A DNA stretch of 64,000 nt, taken from the NCBI GenBank assembly GCA_036435485.1, contig CM071598.1:177888148-177952147 (forward strand). Direction: 5' to 3'. The position numbers and the translations under genes are program-made. Every line of letters starts with the position of its first letter. Position 1 is the stretch's first letter. This DNA is from Saposhnikovia divaricata (Eukaryota > Streptophyta > Magnoliopsida > Apiales > Apiaceae). The notes below the pieces were generated by a model. The model worked only from the letters and a program-made list of their open reading frames with translations. It made no database searches and was not told where the DNA came from. Below, in pieces: positions 35,751 through 47,077 of the stretch.

Positions 35751-37678
35751 CTATGCATCTAGGTCATCAACTACAACATCTCCCTGGGTAGAAGAAGGAT
35801 CTGCTGCCTCTATCCCGGGAGAAGAAGGTGGATCCTGAGTGGGCTGTGAGTCCCCATCCACAGCTGTCTCTGTAGCAACCTCCATAGCAGCTGTCACTCC
35901 AGGGATAGCAGGAACCGGGAACCTCTCCAGGGACACCCCCTCAATCTTCCCACTCAGTTCCTCGATGATCTCCTCCCAACACTCCTTGAAGGTACCAGGA
36001 AAGTTTGCATCATACTCTGCATTCAGGACATTTTGAAAGTCCTTAGAAGCCTTGTAATCAGCAATGATGTGTTCCCTGTTCTGCTGCACCTCCAGCTGTA
36101 GCTTCCTGTTCTTCTCCTTCTCAGCAGCCAGCTCCTTCTCCACCTCCCTAAAACGAGCAAAGTTTGCCTCGGAGGAGTCAAAGTATCTGTCTCTGTCCCT
36201 CTCAGCTATAGTCTTATCAGCACGTACCTCCTTCAGGTTATGAACAGCGGCCTGAAGGTAGGCGTTCATCTGCAAAGAAAACAAGTGAATAAGGGAAACG
36301 AAAATACAATTAAATTAAAGAAGTTGAATAAGAAATTACCGAAGCAACAGCTTGGGCCCCAAGAAGCTCAATCTGCAAGTCATCAGAGGACTCCACAATG
36401 TGGACCCTATCTCGTGGAGTAACCACGCTCCTGGACCACTCAGCTGCAGCCCTAGAATCACCTACAGCTGTGTCCCTATTGCATAAACCCCATCCCATTG
36501 TAAAGGGAGTGAGGTCTTCCTCAATAGGAACTGGCTTTTCTTGAAGAAAAGCAGGAACACGCTCCACTACGGGAGAAGCATCATCTGTCCTGGCCCTTTT
36601 GGCCCTAGGGTTCTCTGTTACCACCCTAGCAACAGCAGCAGCCTCCCTCTGCTTAAAAATTGCTCCCAGAGCAGCTTTGGCTGCAAAATGATTACAAAAA
36701 TGTTAGAAAGTTATATCTAGCATAAAATGTTAATAAAGCAAGAGGTAAGAATTTCAAGTTAATTACCCTCAGGGCCCAAATCGCTTAGCCCATGGGCCTG
36801 CAACGAATCTTCAGAAATCAAATTTGCACATTGATGCAAATTATCAGACGTTAACAAAGTTATGGCAGCCTCTTCTTCCACGCCCAATTTTATACTCCTG
36901 ACAGGCCCATCAACGGCTCTGCAGAAATTGGGCCGAAAATAGTTGTCCCAATCATCCCCATCCAAAAAGATATAAAACCATTCCCTTTTCCAATTAGGAA
37001 GGGAATCAGGAGCGGAATCCGAACAAAACAAGAACGGGCTAAAGAACGAAGTTGGATTTTGACCCAGCCCGAATTGTCAGAAGAATTGACAAATTTGAAT
37101 AAATATCAAAAAACAGAAATACTGGGCTCAAGCCCATGTTTCTTACATTGGACCATGAAACAATAGATAAAACGCCATGCATTTGGCATAAGTTGGGTTG
37201 GACAAACCCTGGCTTCAGCCAAAAGACGGCAAACAAAAGGAGGAGGTGGAAGGCGGAAACCAGCATAAAAAGTCTCTTTGTAAACCCTAATGGCCCCAGG
37301 CTTTGGGTGACAAGCCCTTTCATTTGAGGCCGGAACTACGGCCCTATAAGGCCCATTAATATGAAAAAGTTGGGCTAGAATATCTACCCTATGTTGTTTG
37401 TATTTTGATTTATACTCATAAGCATCTAAATGAAGCATATTGGGAAAAGCTTGACCGAACTCATTTAAAAGATCTCTAAGGGAAAAAACACTGGCATGGA
37501 CAAGAGATGTTTTAGGGTTCTTACCCCTCGAAAGCCGTGGAGCGGTGGTAGAAGTGTTAGCGAGTTGAGACTGGCCTGAAGAGCTGGAATCCTCCATTGA
37601 AATGCTTCCCTTGAAGGCTTGAAACCCAGAAGTGTTGAAAAAAGAAGTTGGAGAAGATGAAGATTCAACGATCTTCAA
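35751..37678 (-). pseudogene. antisense spliced ORF of Tat element (Transposase_28-like)
   Basis: Runs opposite to gag-pol between integrase and the 3' LTR. Exons by eye: 37678-36767, 36680-36340, 36269-35751, with GT-AG junctions in matching phase. Exon 1 has a Ser-rich start, then ETFYAGFRLPPPPFVCRLL and CPTQLMPNAWRFIYCFM. These resemble the 'putative gypsy type transposon' domain (Pfam Transposase_28) found in antisense ORFs of plant Tat elements. Exon 2 carries a basic NPRAKRARTDD patch, a possible nuclear signal. Exon 3 is a strong coiled coil (RFREVEKELAAEKEKNRKLQ) with an acidic Pro/Ser tail. A TGA after PSISVF near 37106 and a frameshift shortly before FCSDSAPDSLPNWKREW break exon 1. 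Extra ORFs of this kind are known; their role is not. Confidence 0.75.
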
Positions 37679-38020
37679 ACGGAAACTGGAAAATAGGGCG
37701 GAGGAAAGACGCCGGGAATCGCCTCCCGACAGAACCCTAGCAGAGCTTTTTGGAAAGTATTTGTGGGAAAGGAGAGATAATTTTTGCTGAAAAGTGAGAT
37801 GAGAAATGAGGGACGCACACTACTCTTTTATAGAGTTCATGGTTGGTCACTCAACCGGTTATAGCAAGTAAATGGGCTGTCAACAGGTGACTGGGCCTTT
37901 GAATAGGCGGGAAGCCCATGAAATTCAAATTTTGAATTAATTCTAGAATGTTCTATGACATTTTTAGAAAATAGAATAAAAGCCCATCAGAATATAAAGG
38001 CAGGAGGCCCAATTAGAAGG

Positions 38021-38605
38021 GCATACCCACGCCCAGGAGACCAAACCTCCTAGGCGTGCCTAAGGAAGGTGTCTCCTTGGCGGGGGTACCCACGCCCAAC
38101 TCGATTTTTCTTAAAGAAGGGCATACCCACGCCCAGAAGACCAAACCTCCTAGGCGTGCCTAAGGAAGGTGTCTTCTTGGCGGGGGTACCCACGCCCAAC
38201 TCAATTTTTCTTAAAGAAGGACATACCCATGCCCAGGAGACCAAACCTCCTAGGTGTGCCTAAGGAAGGTGTCTCCTTGGCGGGGGTACCCACGCCCAAC
38301 TCGACTTTTCATAAAGAAGGGCATACCCACGCCCAGGAGACCAAACCTCTTAGGCGTACCTAAGGAAGGTGTCTCCTTGGCGGGGGTACCCACGCCCAAC
38401 TCGACTTTTCTTAAAGAAGGGTGTACCCACGCCCAGGAGACCAAACCCCCTAGGCGTGCCCAAGGAGGGTGTCTCCTTGGCGGGGGTACCCACGCCCAGG
38501 GTGACTTTTAAAGGACAAAGGTACACCCACGCCCAGGAGACCAAATTTCCTAGGCGTGCCCAAGGAAAGTGTCTCCTTGGCGGGGGTACCCACGCCCAGG
38601 AAGCA
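38021..38605. repeat. 100 bp tandem repeat in Tat 3' untranslated region, about 5.8 copies
   Basis: Units begin at 38021, 38121, 38221, 38321, 38421 and about 38520, each with GCATACCCACGCCCAGGAGA, CTTGGCGGGGGTACCCACGC and a variable TTTTTCTTAAAGAAGG joint. TACCCACGCCCA occurs twice per unit. The stacked 64-codon frames on both strands, spaced 100 bp apart, are artefacts of the array. Tandem arrays in this position are known from Tat/Ogre elements and can seed satellite DNA. Confidence 0.95.
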
Positions 38606-39130
38606 TTTTTTGGGCAGGATGACTTTTTAAAGTTAATCCTTTAAAAATTTTGAAAAATAATATTGGGAAATTGAAAAATAATTTCCGAAAAACAGAAAAA
38701 TTATTTTATACTTGAAAGTACTGTTGATTATTTTTGGGTAAAATATCCAAAAATAATTAAAATACCTATGGGTACATAAAAATTCCTAAAATATTAGGAA
38801 AAGTACAGAAAAATACGAGAAAAATTGTAGTAATATTTCCTTCACAATTTGAGTAATCATTTATGCTCATAATGCATAAAAGCTGTATAAAAGTGCCGAA
38901 ATTGCTAGAAGTAAGCACAAGTTAAAGCCTCGAATAAGGCAAATCGTCGTAAATGTGTAGGTCGCTCCACACTTTACAATCAAGACGATACTCGTGAAAC
39001 ACTAGTGTAAACCAAAATTCCCATATAAGGATAGGAAAATTAAGAAGTCTCAGGTAAGGGATAAAAACGACCCGAGTCTCGATTAAGGCAAATATAACTT
39101 CTACGAAAACCTGATCAGTTTTCCTAAGAA

Positions 39131-39143
39131 GTTGGGGGGCAAA
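39131..39143 (+). other. polypurine tract of Tat element
   Basis: GTTGGGGGGCAAA abuts the 3' LTR start at 39144. Confidence 0.8.
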
Positions 39144-39655
39144 TGATATGGGCTGAAAATAAGCCCTAAAGGTACATTTAATATGGTATTAATTAGACCC
39201 AGTATGGTCCAAACGTGGGACCCATTAATGACTTCAGAATCCCTATTTTAATATTAATTTCGTAATTAATATTGGGGGAAATAAACGACTCAGCAATAAG
39301 AGTTGGATAAGGATAATATCCCCTTCAGACTTAGCCACCAAGGCATCCAATTCAATATGGAAACTAATTCCTATAAGGAATAGATCTAGAACCTTCCTCA
39401 AAGTCTTGTCCACCAAGTCTCCAAATCCTACCATAATTCTAAGGCTTCTCAAGCCTATATAAAGGGCCGACCCCTCATTCTCAAAACTACGTTTTCTTGG
39501 CTTGATTCTCTAATACAGAGATACGTAGGCATTCTGTGAGGACCGCTTAGTCTCGAACGCAGAAGCAGCCATTAAAGCACGAAGCTCACGAACCCTAGCA
39601 TTAAATACACAAACCCTAGCCGCAATAATTTCAACTTAGCTTTTATTCCATAACA
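39144..39655 (+). repeat. 3' LTR of Tat element
   Basis: Matches 29030-29541 over its full length with about six substitutions and two single-base indels (for example GGGATCC versus GGGACCC, and GGGCCTGACC versus GGGCCGACC). Confidence 0.95.
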
Positions 39656-40308
39656 GTACCGAATCATAGAATCCGATCACTGGATATTGTGGCATATAGA
39701 ACTAGTTTACGCACGTTCCGGAACACATAGATACCTTGTTGAGTGAGATTTAACGAGGGACGTAAACTGGCCCCCATCGAACCATCGAATTATAGAAGCC
39801 GTGTCACCGGCATAGTGTGACCGTATTTTAGAACTGTGGGAATTAAAATAAGAATTTGATGTTAAGATTTGTTTGTTCGATTCAGAATTTAGATTATGTA
39901 AGTTATTGATAATCTGGTGTACATTAATTTTATACTTCTTATAGAATGTATTATGTGAAATTTTGTCGTAATTGTTATCGAGTATGTTGTGTGAAACTAT
40001 GCGATAGATATGTGCTACATGTGAAAATCGTGTTTTTGAAAAATATAAAAATATTATTTTGGGCCGTCAGACGATAGTTGCTTGCTGGGCTTCGTAGCTC
40101 ATTCTTTTAATATTTCAGGTTCGGTGTACGATCGAGTTCGATAGCATTAGAGTTCGAGGAGCATAGAATTGGACTAGATTGACATTTCGATAGATGTTAG
40201 CTGCGCTTTTGTAATAAGTACCTTTGTAATGGACTTTTGGATGAATAAAATTTGTTTTATTTTAGTTTTTGATTTAGAATTAATAGTCCGAAAAGTCGGG
40301 TTATTACA

Positions 40309-40477
40309 GTTGGTATCAAGAGCAGGCTGTCCTTCGGAGTGTATTAGGTATGGGACTAGTACATTCTCTAGGATGCGATCCTTTGGACTACACATTAGGA
40401 ATAGATGTATCACGAACTTTTTGGAGTTTAGGATTGTTGTGAATTTGGGGACCAAATTCTTTTTAAGGAGGGTAGTA
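40309..40477 (+). other. 169 bp internal region of the non-autonomous LTR element
   Basis: Holds TGGTATCAAGAGC two bases after the LTR end, a relaxed match to the Met-tRNA primer site, and TTTTTAAGGAGGGTAGTA before the second LTR. The 87-codon frame crossing it has no recognisable content. Confidence 0.75.
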
Positions 40478-42742
40478 TGTAATATCCCGTAATTTTTAGA
40501 ATATTAATAATAAAACAAATAATAGAATAAAAAGGATTTAAATTAGATTATAAATAGGATTTAAAATTGGATTAGAATAAAGGGCTTAAAACATGAATCA
40601 GATTTCAATACGGATTATTAGTAGGTCTGGAATTAGGGTTGTAAGACATTATAAATACATCATATTCTTCTTTCTCATCTTTTATAACAAAATTCGTAGG
40701 GCTTTTTTTACACACAATTCAGCAGTCTTGTAAAATTCGTAGAAAATTCATCGTAAATCGACTTTCATGTTTTGAGTTTTCCAAGAAAACATCGTTTAGA
40801 GGGTCAAAAAGGCTAAATACAGATATGGTCATAATTGTAATCATGTAGTCTTCCAAGATTTTAGATGTTTTGCTTCTGAGGGGTTGCTACATGTGTTCTT
40901 ATGTGATTATGAATTGAGGTAAGTAACTATTCGTTGTTCCGTATTAATTTGAAACATGTTTTATATTATTTGATTACATGTTAGATATTTGTTTTAGTTA
41001 TCGAAAATATGATATTGATATGATTGATAAGATAAGAACTTTGTTTTGATTCCCCAATTTTAGTTGCGTATCGAATCATGGAATCCGGTCACTGGATAGT
41101 GTGGCATATAGAACTAGTTTACTGATAAGTGCATATTTTGCATATTTTTATTATCTATTTATTGTTTGAACTCGTATTTTAATAATTTATTTTGTTGTAT
41201 TTCAGGAAATTCGTGAATAAATAAATTAATGGAAAAAAAAAAGAAATAAAGAACAAGGTAGGGAAAAAGAGGAAGAAAAAGGACTTAAATGAAAAAAGGA
41301 AATAGAATTAGGAGCTTGCTGGAAAAGGAATCTTTAAAGACATGTGGAAGGTGGAGATCATCCCAACACACTAAACAAGTGTATGACCAAGATTCACTCA
41401 TCAAAGCTTAAGGGGGAAGGAAACAAATAGATGACTAGGATTTCACCACCACACACCATAAATGTATGGTGAGGATTTACCCAACACCCCCTTAACCCTA
41501 ATTCTTGTCCTATAAATACCCCCTCACCCCCCTTGTATTTGGTGACTTAGATTTTAGGGTAGCTTTAATTTCTTTTTTTTTAGTTCAAATGTTGTAAACA
41601 CTTTTTATTTTAATGCAAATTTCCGTTTCCTTTAAATTCTCGTCTTGTTCTTTCGTTTTTGTTGCATAGCTTTCGTTATTTTCGTAAATCCGTTTAGTGG
41701 ACAAAGTAGCGAAATGCTAACCACTATGGGTTGAAAGTAACGATTTTTATTTTCTTACTCGTAGTTTTAATTTTAGTTTTAATTCATAATTTTGTCCTTT
41801 TAAATTTCAATTTTATTGTGGGCTTTATTATTATTAATTGTAGATTTTAATTTTCCATGCTTTATGTGTTAGTATAAAAAAATATTACAAAATTTTTAAT
41901 TCGTAATTTCTGTGTTTTTTTTGTGTTAATTCGAACCTTAACTATCTTCCCTTGTTTTTCTGTTTTAATCACAGCCTTTCTACCCCTCCTTCCTCATCTT
42001 TCCCCTATTTTCTCAAACAAAACCAACCCACTTCTTTTTCTTTCTTCCCCTCCGAATAGAATACACAGACCCCCCTGTACTTCCCGTTGATGACCCACAG
42101 CCTTCCCTTTTTCCCCTTTTCCATTTTTGCACAACATTTACGCACGTTCCGGAACACATAGATACCTTGTTGAGTGAGATTTAACGAGGGACGTAAACTG
42201 GCCCCCATCGAACCATCGAATTATAGAAGCCGTGTCACCGGCATAGTGTGACCGTATTTTAGAACTGTGGGAATTAAAATAAGAATTTGATGTTAAGATT
42301 TGTTTGTTCGATTCAGAATTTAGATTATGTAAGTTATTGATAATCTGGTGTACATCGATTTTATACTTGTTATAGAATGTATTATGTGAAATTTTGTCGT
42401 AATTGTTATCGAGTATGTTGTGTGAAACTATGCGATAGATGTTATGTGCTACATGTGAAAATCGTGTTTTTGAAAAATATAAAAATATTATTTTGAGCCG
42501 TCATGCGATAGTTGCTTGCTGGGCTTCGTAGCTCATTCTTTTAATATTTCAGGTTCGGTGTACGATCGAATTCGGTAGCATTGGAGTTCGAGGACCATAG
42601 AATTGGGCTAGATTGACTTTTCGATAGATGTTAGCTGCGCTTTTGTAATAAGTACCTTTGTAATGGACTTTTGGATTAATAAAATTTGTTTTATTTTAGT
42701 TTTTGATTTAAAAATAATAGTCCGAAAAGTCGGGCTGTTACA
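40478..42742 (+). repeat. second LTR of the non-autonomous element, split by a solo LTR
   Basis: Present as 40478-41122 and 42142-42742. Its interruption is at a different site from that of the first LTR, so each LTR supplies the uninterrupted sequence needed to define the other's insertion. Confidence 0.88.
41118..42141. mobile_element. solo LTR (gypsy-type), 1014 bp, with TTTAC duplications
   Basis: Bases 41123-42136 start TGATAAGTGCATATTTTGC and end TTTTTGCACAACA. TTTAC duplications flank it (41118-41122, 42137-42141), and the uninterrupted site is seen in the first LTR (AGTTTACGCACG, near 39710). The TGATAAGTGCATATTTTGC start resembles plant Tat/Athila LTRs, but the lineage is not certain. 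There is no internal region, so it is a product of LTR-LTR recombination. Confidence 0.85.
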
Positions 42743-43300
42743 TAATTTTTCCATAATCAAAACTTCATTGTAAATTATATTAGAACTAATTAATTAACAT
42801 GATAGCTCCTACAAAGCATAGGCACCGTTCTAACCCTTTTAATCATGTATCTCTATATTGTCATGAATTTATCCTTACTACAATTACAAGGCCGTAGATG
42901 TGTATTTTAAATTTTTTAAGCGCCGAGTGTGATGAGATAATTTAGATAATACAGTAAGAATTTACCTCTTATCGTTTAAGTTGTAAATTTGATTCTCGTT
43001 GACCCATATTTGTTACACATATGGCTTTTTGGTCTAAGAATCATGATAATCAAACCCTAGGTAGTAATATTCTTTAGGGCTGTTCACGAACCGAGCCGAG
43101 CCGAGCTTTGACCGAAACGAGCCGAGCTTTGACCTTGACGAACCGAGCCGAGCTTTGATCTTAACGAACCGAGCTGATTTCATAACGAACCGAGCCGAGC
43201 TTTGACCGAACCGAGCCGAACTCGAGTTGTTCACGAACAGCCTCGAGCCGAGCCGAGCTCGAGCCGAGCTCGATCCGAGCTCGAGGTGTTCGCGAACAAT

Positions 43301-44190
43301 TAATTTGGTTGGAGATCTAATTAGATCACTACTATTCTAACTAGTAGTCATGAATTGTTGTTTCTATTTTTTAAAAAATATTTTTCGACGATCCAACCGT
43401 ACGGATGTCAAGATATATCTAATTTAGTGACATTCCCAAAATTTTCAAAAAATAAAAAATTAATTTGGTTGGAGATCTTAGTAGATCACTACTAATTTAA
43501 CTAGTGCTTTGTCACGAATTGTTGTTTCTATTTTTAAAAAATATTTTTCGACGATCCAACCGTACGGATGTCAAGATATATCTAATTTAGTGATATTCCC
43601 AAATTTTCAAAAAATAAAAAATTAATTTGGTTGGAGATCTTTGTAGATCACTACTAATTTACCTAGTACTAGTAACTACTGCTTTGTCACGAATTGTTGT
43701 TTCTATTTTTTAAAAAATATTTTTCGACGATCCAACCATACGGATGTCAAGATATATCTAATTTATTGATATTCCCAAATTTTCGAAAAATAAAAAATTA
43801 ATTTGGTTGGAGATCTTAGTAGATCACTCCTAATTTAACTAGTACTAGTAACTAGTGCTTTGTCACAAATTGTTGTTTCTATTTTTTTAAAAATATTTTT
43901 TGACGATCCAACCATACGGATGTCAAGATATATCTAATTTATTAATATTCCCAAATTTTCGAAAAATAAAAAATTAATTTGGTTGGAGATCTTAGTAGAT
44001 CACTCCTAATTTAACTAGTACTAGTAACTAGTGCTTTGTCACAAATTGTTGTTTCTATTTTTTTAAAAATATTTTTCGATGATCCAACCGTACGGATGTC
44101 AACATATATCTAATTTAATGATATTTTCATATTTTCAAAAAATAAAAAATTAATTTGGTTGGAGATCTTAGTAGATCACTACTAATTATA
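43301..44190. repeat. 160-176 bp tandem array, six units (continues at 46683)
   Basis: Units begin with TTAATTTGGTTGGAGATC at about 43300, 43461, 43622, 43798, 43974 and 44150, so the period changes from about 160 to 176 bp. Later units contain an extra ACTAGTACTAGTAACTAGT stretch. Each unit carries CGATCCAACCGTACGGATGT. The sixth unit is cut by the Helitron at 44191 and resumes at 46683-46850. Confidence 0.9.
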
Positions 44191-45616
44191 TCCTATATAT
44201 AAATGGCGTAAGGGAGTTTGGATGGTCATCTTGTCGTCAGGGTTAAAAAGAGAAAGAGTGAGAGTGAAACACTATCGTTGGAGAGTCACGTTGTCACAAA
44301 TCTTAATCTTCACCAAAAGAATAAACAAATATACATATTGCCAATAAATAGTATATTTATAAAAATGCAATCAATAATTATAAAAAAGCAATTTATAAAA
44401 AAACATAAACTAAAATGCAATCTCTAAAAAACATAAATAAATGTAAATTGTTTTATTGATATTTTAAAATTGTGAAGATACATATTGTCAATAAATAGTG
44501 TAACTAAAAAAATGCAATCTATAAAAAACCATAAACTAATATAAATTTTAAAAAACATAGACAAATGTAAATTGTTTTACTGATATTTTAAAATTGCGAA
44601 AATACATATTGTCAATAAATAGTGTATCTATAAAAATTCAATTTATAAAAAAATATAAACAAATGTAATTTTTTCTATTCGATTTTTAACTAAATATAAT
44701 TTGTTTTTCAAAAGAAATTACTAGACAAATTATTTTCATAAGAAAAATTTATTTGCATCACTACCATAAAAAAATATGAACAACTATAACCTTTTTTATT
44801 CGATTCGTAACTAAATATAAATTGGTACAGTTTATATAAAATATAATTTATGAAATATGTTTATTTTCACAGGTAAATTAAAGTAGAATAATCGTTAAAC
44901 TAATGTAAATAGTAAATTCAAGATTCTTAACAAAAATTATAGGAGGGAAAAATTTGTTGTAGCACAAATTCTACAATGCTATTAACAAATAATAAAAATA
45001 AATAAAGTAAACATACAAACAAAAATAATAAACAAAGTAAACAAACAAAACATACAAATAAAAAAATAACATCAAAATTTAATAAAATATATATAACACT
45101 TATAGCAAAAAATTCTAAAGAATTATTAGTAACCACACATTTGTTAAATCACTTAATAGAAAAAGAAAATAGTTATACCAATAAGTTCCAACATTTTTCA
45201 AGTATATTACATATAATCTAATGAAATAGAAAAAAAAAACACCAAAAATATGAAATATTAAAATATATGTTAAGCTAAATGTTCAAATATATATAATTTG
45301 CAAGAAAATCTTTAAAACAAAAAAATAAAAAATAAATATAAAAATACAATTAACCACACAATCAACAAAAATGCAATAAAGAAAATATTAAAAAACATTA
45401 AAATGTATAAAAAAACACAAAATGATTGGAAATGACACCCAACCTTAATAAAATATATTCTTTAAAACAAAATTGAATACCACAAACACAAACCCTACAA
45501 CACTAATAACATATCATTTTCAAAAATAAACAAAGTAAATTAACAAACAAACAAAAATAATAAACAAAGTAAACAAAAAAAACAAACAAATAAAAAAATT
45601 ACATCAAAATTCAACA

Positions 45617-45675
<59 letters not shown>

Positions 45676-46682
45676 TATATAACACTTATAACAAAAAGTT
45701 CTAAAGAATACTTAGTAACCACACATTTGTTAAGTTACTTAATAAAAAAATAAAATAGTTATACTAATAAGTTCCAACATGTTTTAAGTATATTATATAT
45801 AATCTAATGAAATAAAAAAATACTCCAAAAAATATGAAACATTAAATTATATATTAGGCTAAATGTTCAAATATATACAATTTGCAGGTAAATTATTAAA
45901 ACAAAAATAAAAATACAATTAACCACGCAATTAACAAAAATTAAAAAAACTAAAATGAATAAAACAACATAAAATGATATGAAATGACACCCAACCTTAA
46001 CAAAATATATTTTACAAACAAACTCTAATTTAAAATAAAACTGAAGACCACAAATTACTACCATAAAGTACACATAAAAAATCTAAACCAACATAAAAGA
46101 AACAAAAACATTTAAAGGAAAAAAGATATCAACTATATCACATCTAATCTAATACGAAAAAACAAGAGATATATGAAATAATAAAAAAAAGAAATTTCCT
46201 AAATTTTAAAATATAATTTACATTAAAACCAACAAACACCCTTTAAGGGAAAAAAATGAAAAAAGATATACTTAAAAATTTAATAACAAACAAAATTTTA
46301 AAATTCACCAAATATTTAATTTAGAAAGATTATAGATTGTGTACTACAGGAAAATAAATATAGAAAATCAACAAAAAAACCCAAACAAAAAAAACATAGT
46401 TATTAACTAAAAATATATCTCGACAAAACCCCTAAAATAATTTAATAACTTAAAAATAAAAAAATATTAAATTCCATGACCAAAAAAAATGAAAACTAAC
46501 GAAAAACCAAAACTTCAATAATTATTATTATAAGTTCAGATAAATTTTTTGTTTTTGCAAGATAAGTTTACAAATATTTAAATAGTTAAATAAATATATA
46601 AATATATATAAAAAGAGAATCCAGAAAAATCAAATAAAAATAATAATAAAAGCAATCGTGCATCGCACGGGTTTAAAGCTAG
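44191..46682 (+). mobile_element. non-autonomous Helitron, 2.5 kb
   Basis: Starts TCCTATATATAAATGGCG after an A and ends with the hairpin ATCGTGCATCGCACGGGT, then TTAAAG and CTAG (46679-46682) followed by T. The tandem unit it interrupts resumes directly at TTTAACTAGTACTAG, which matches the intact units. A few extra bases (TTATA) before the start leave the 5' limit uncertain by about five bases. The interior is A-rich with two related blocks near 44930-45140 and 45540-45720. No RepHel coding is seen, and the small ORFs are low-complexity. Confidence 0.8.
45617..45682. repeat. (TA)n microsatellite
   Basis: About 65 bases of nearly pure TA interrupted by TACATA at both ends, lying inside the Helitron. 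Confidence 0.9.
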
Positions 46683-47077
46683 TTTAACTAGTACTAGTAA
46701 CTAGTGCTTTGTTACGAATTGTTGTTTCTATTTTTTAAAAAATATTTTTCGACGATCCAACCGCACGGATGTCAAGATATATCTAATTTAGTGATATTTT
46801 CAAATTTTCAAAAAATAAAAAATTAATTTGGTTGGAGTTAAAAAAATAAAAATAAAATTTTTTTATTTTTTTCGAGCTTTAACGAGCCGAGCTCGAGTCG
46901 AGCGGAACCGAACCCTTAACGAGTCGAGCTCAAGCCGAACACCCTAAAGTTCGGCTCGAACTCGTTAAGTTTAACGAACAAAAAATCTTGTTCGAGCTCG
47001 ACTCGAGCCATTAACGAGCTCGAGCCGAACCGAACCCTTAACGAGCCGAGCTTGTTCTCGAACAACTCGGTACTCTA

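Larger units (their letters stand above)
29025..39660 (+). mobile_element. Ty3/gypsy retrotransposon, Tat lineage, full length
   Basis: Target duplications GTACC lie at 29025-29029 and 39656-39660. LTRs are 29030-29541 and 39144-39655, both 512 bp, differing by about six substitutions and two single-base indels by eye, which suggests a fairly recent insertion. The primer site TGGCGCCGTCTGTGGGAA follows the 5' LTR and a purine tract GTTGGGGGGCAAA precedes the 3' LTR. The internal order is gag-protease-RT-RNase H-second RNase H-integrase, then an antisense spliced ORF and a 100 bp tandem array. The second, archaeal-type RNase H and the antisense ORF are features of the Tat lineage. There is no chromodomain. 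Confidence 0.95.
28365..40308 (+). repeat. first LTR of the non-autonomous element, split by the Tat insertion
   Basis: Present as 28365-29029 and 39661-40308; the interruption is the element at 29030-39655 plus one GTACC duplication. Joining the halves gives about 1313 bp that aligns with the second LTR throughout, except for an extra block of about 50 bp near 28648-28700 that the second LTR lacks. Confidence 0.85.
28365..42742 (+). mobile_element. non-autonomous LTR element with two nested insertions
   Basis: Two matching LTRs start TGTAATATCC(C/G)GTAATTTTTA (28365 and 40478) and end in AAAAGTCGGG...TTACA (40308 and 42742). Between them lies a 169 bp internal part with a primer site (TGGTATCAAGAGC at 40311) and a purine-rich tract before the second LTR. 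There is no coding sequence. Without its insertions the element would be about 2.7 kb with LTRs of about 1.25-1.31 kb. The Met-tRNA-type primer site suggests a deletion derivative of a gypsy chromovirus. The five bases flanking the outer ends (ATAGT and TAATT) do not match, so the target duplication is unproven. Confidence 0.8.
43075..47077. mobile_element. element with GAGCCGAGCTCG-rich inverted ends
   Basis: The left end begins TAGGGCTGTTCACGAACCGA and is packed to 43297 with GAGCCGAGC / GAGCTCG motifs. The right end (46872-47077) carries the same motifs in the opposite sense and ends GAACAACTCGGTACTCTA. Overall the layout resembles a non-autonomous hAT element with simple subterminal repeats. 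Flanking bases ATATTCTT and GTCTTATA do not match, so the limits and superfamily are tentative. Inside are the tandem array (43301-44190 and 46683-46850) and a nested Helitron. The 66-codon ORF at 43034 is a repeat artefact. Confidence 0.5.

Noticed and set aside
38050..38644. Stack of 64-91 codon frames on both strands
   Set aside because: They recur every 100 bp because of the tandem array and occur on both strands; no conserved product.
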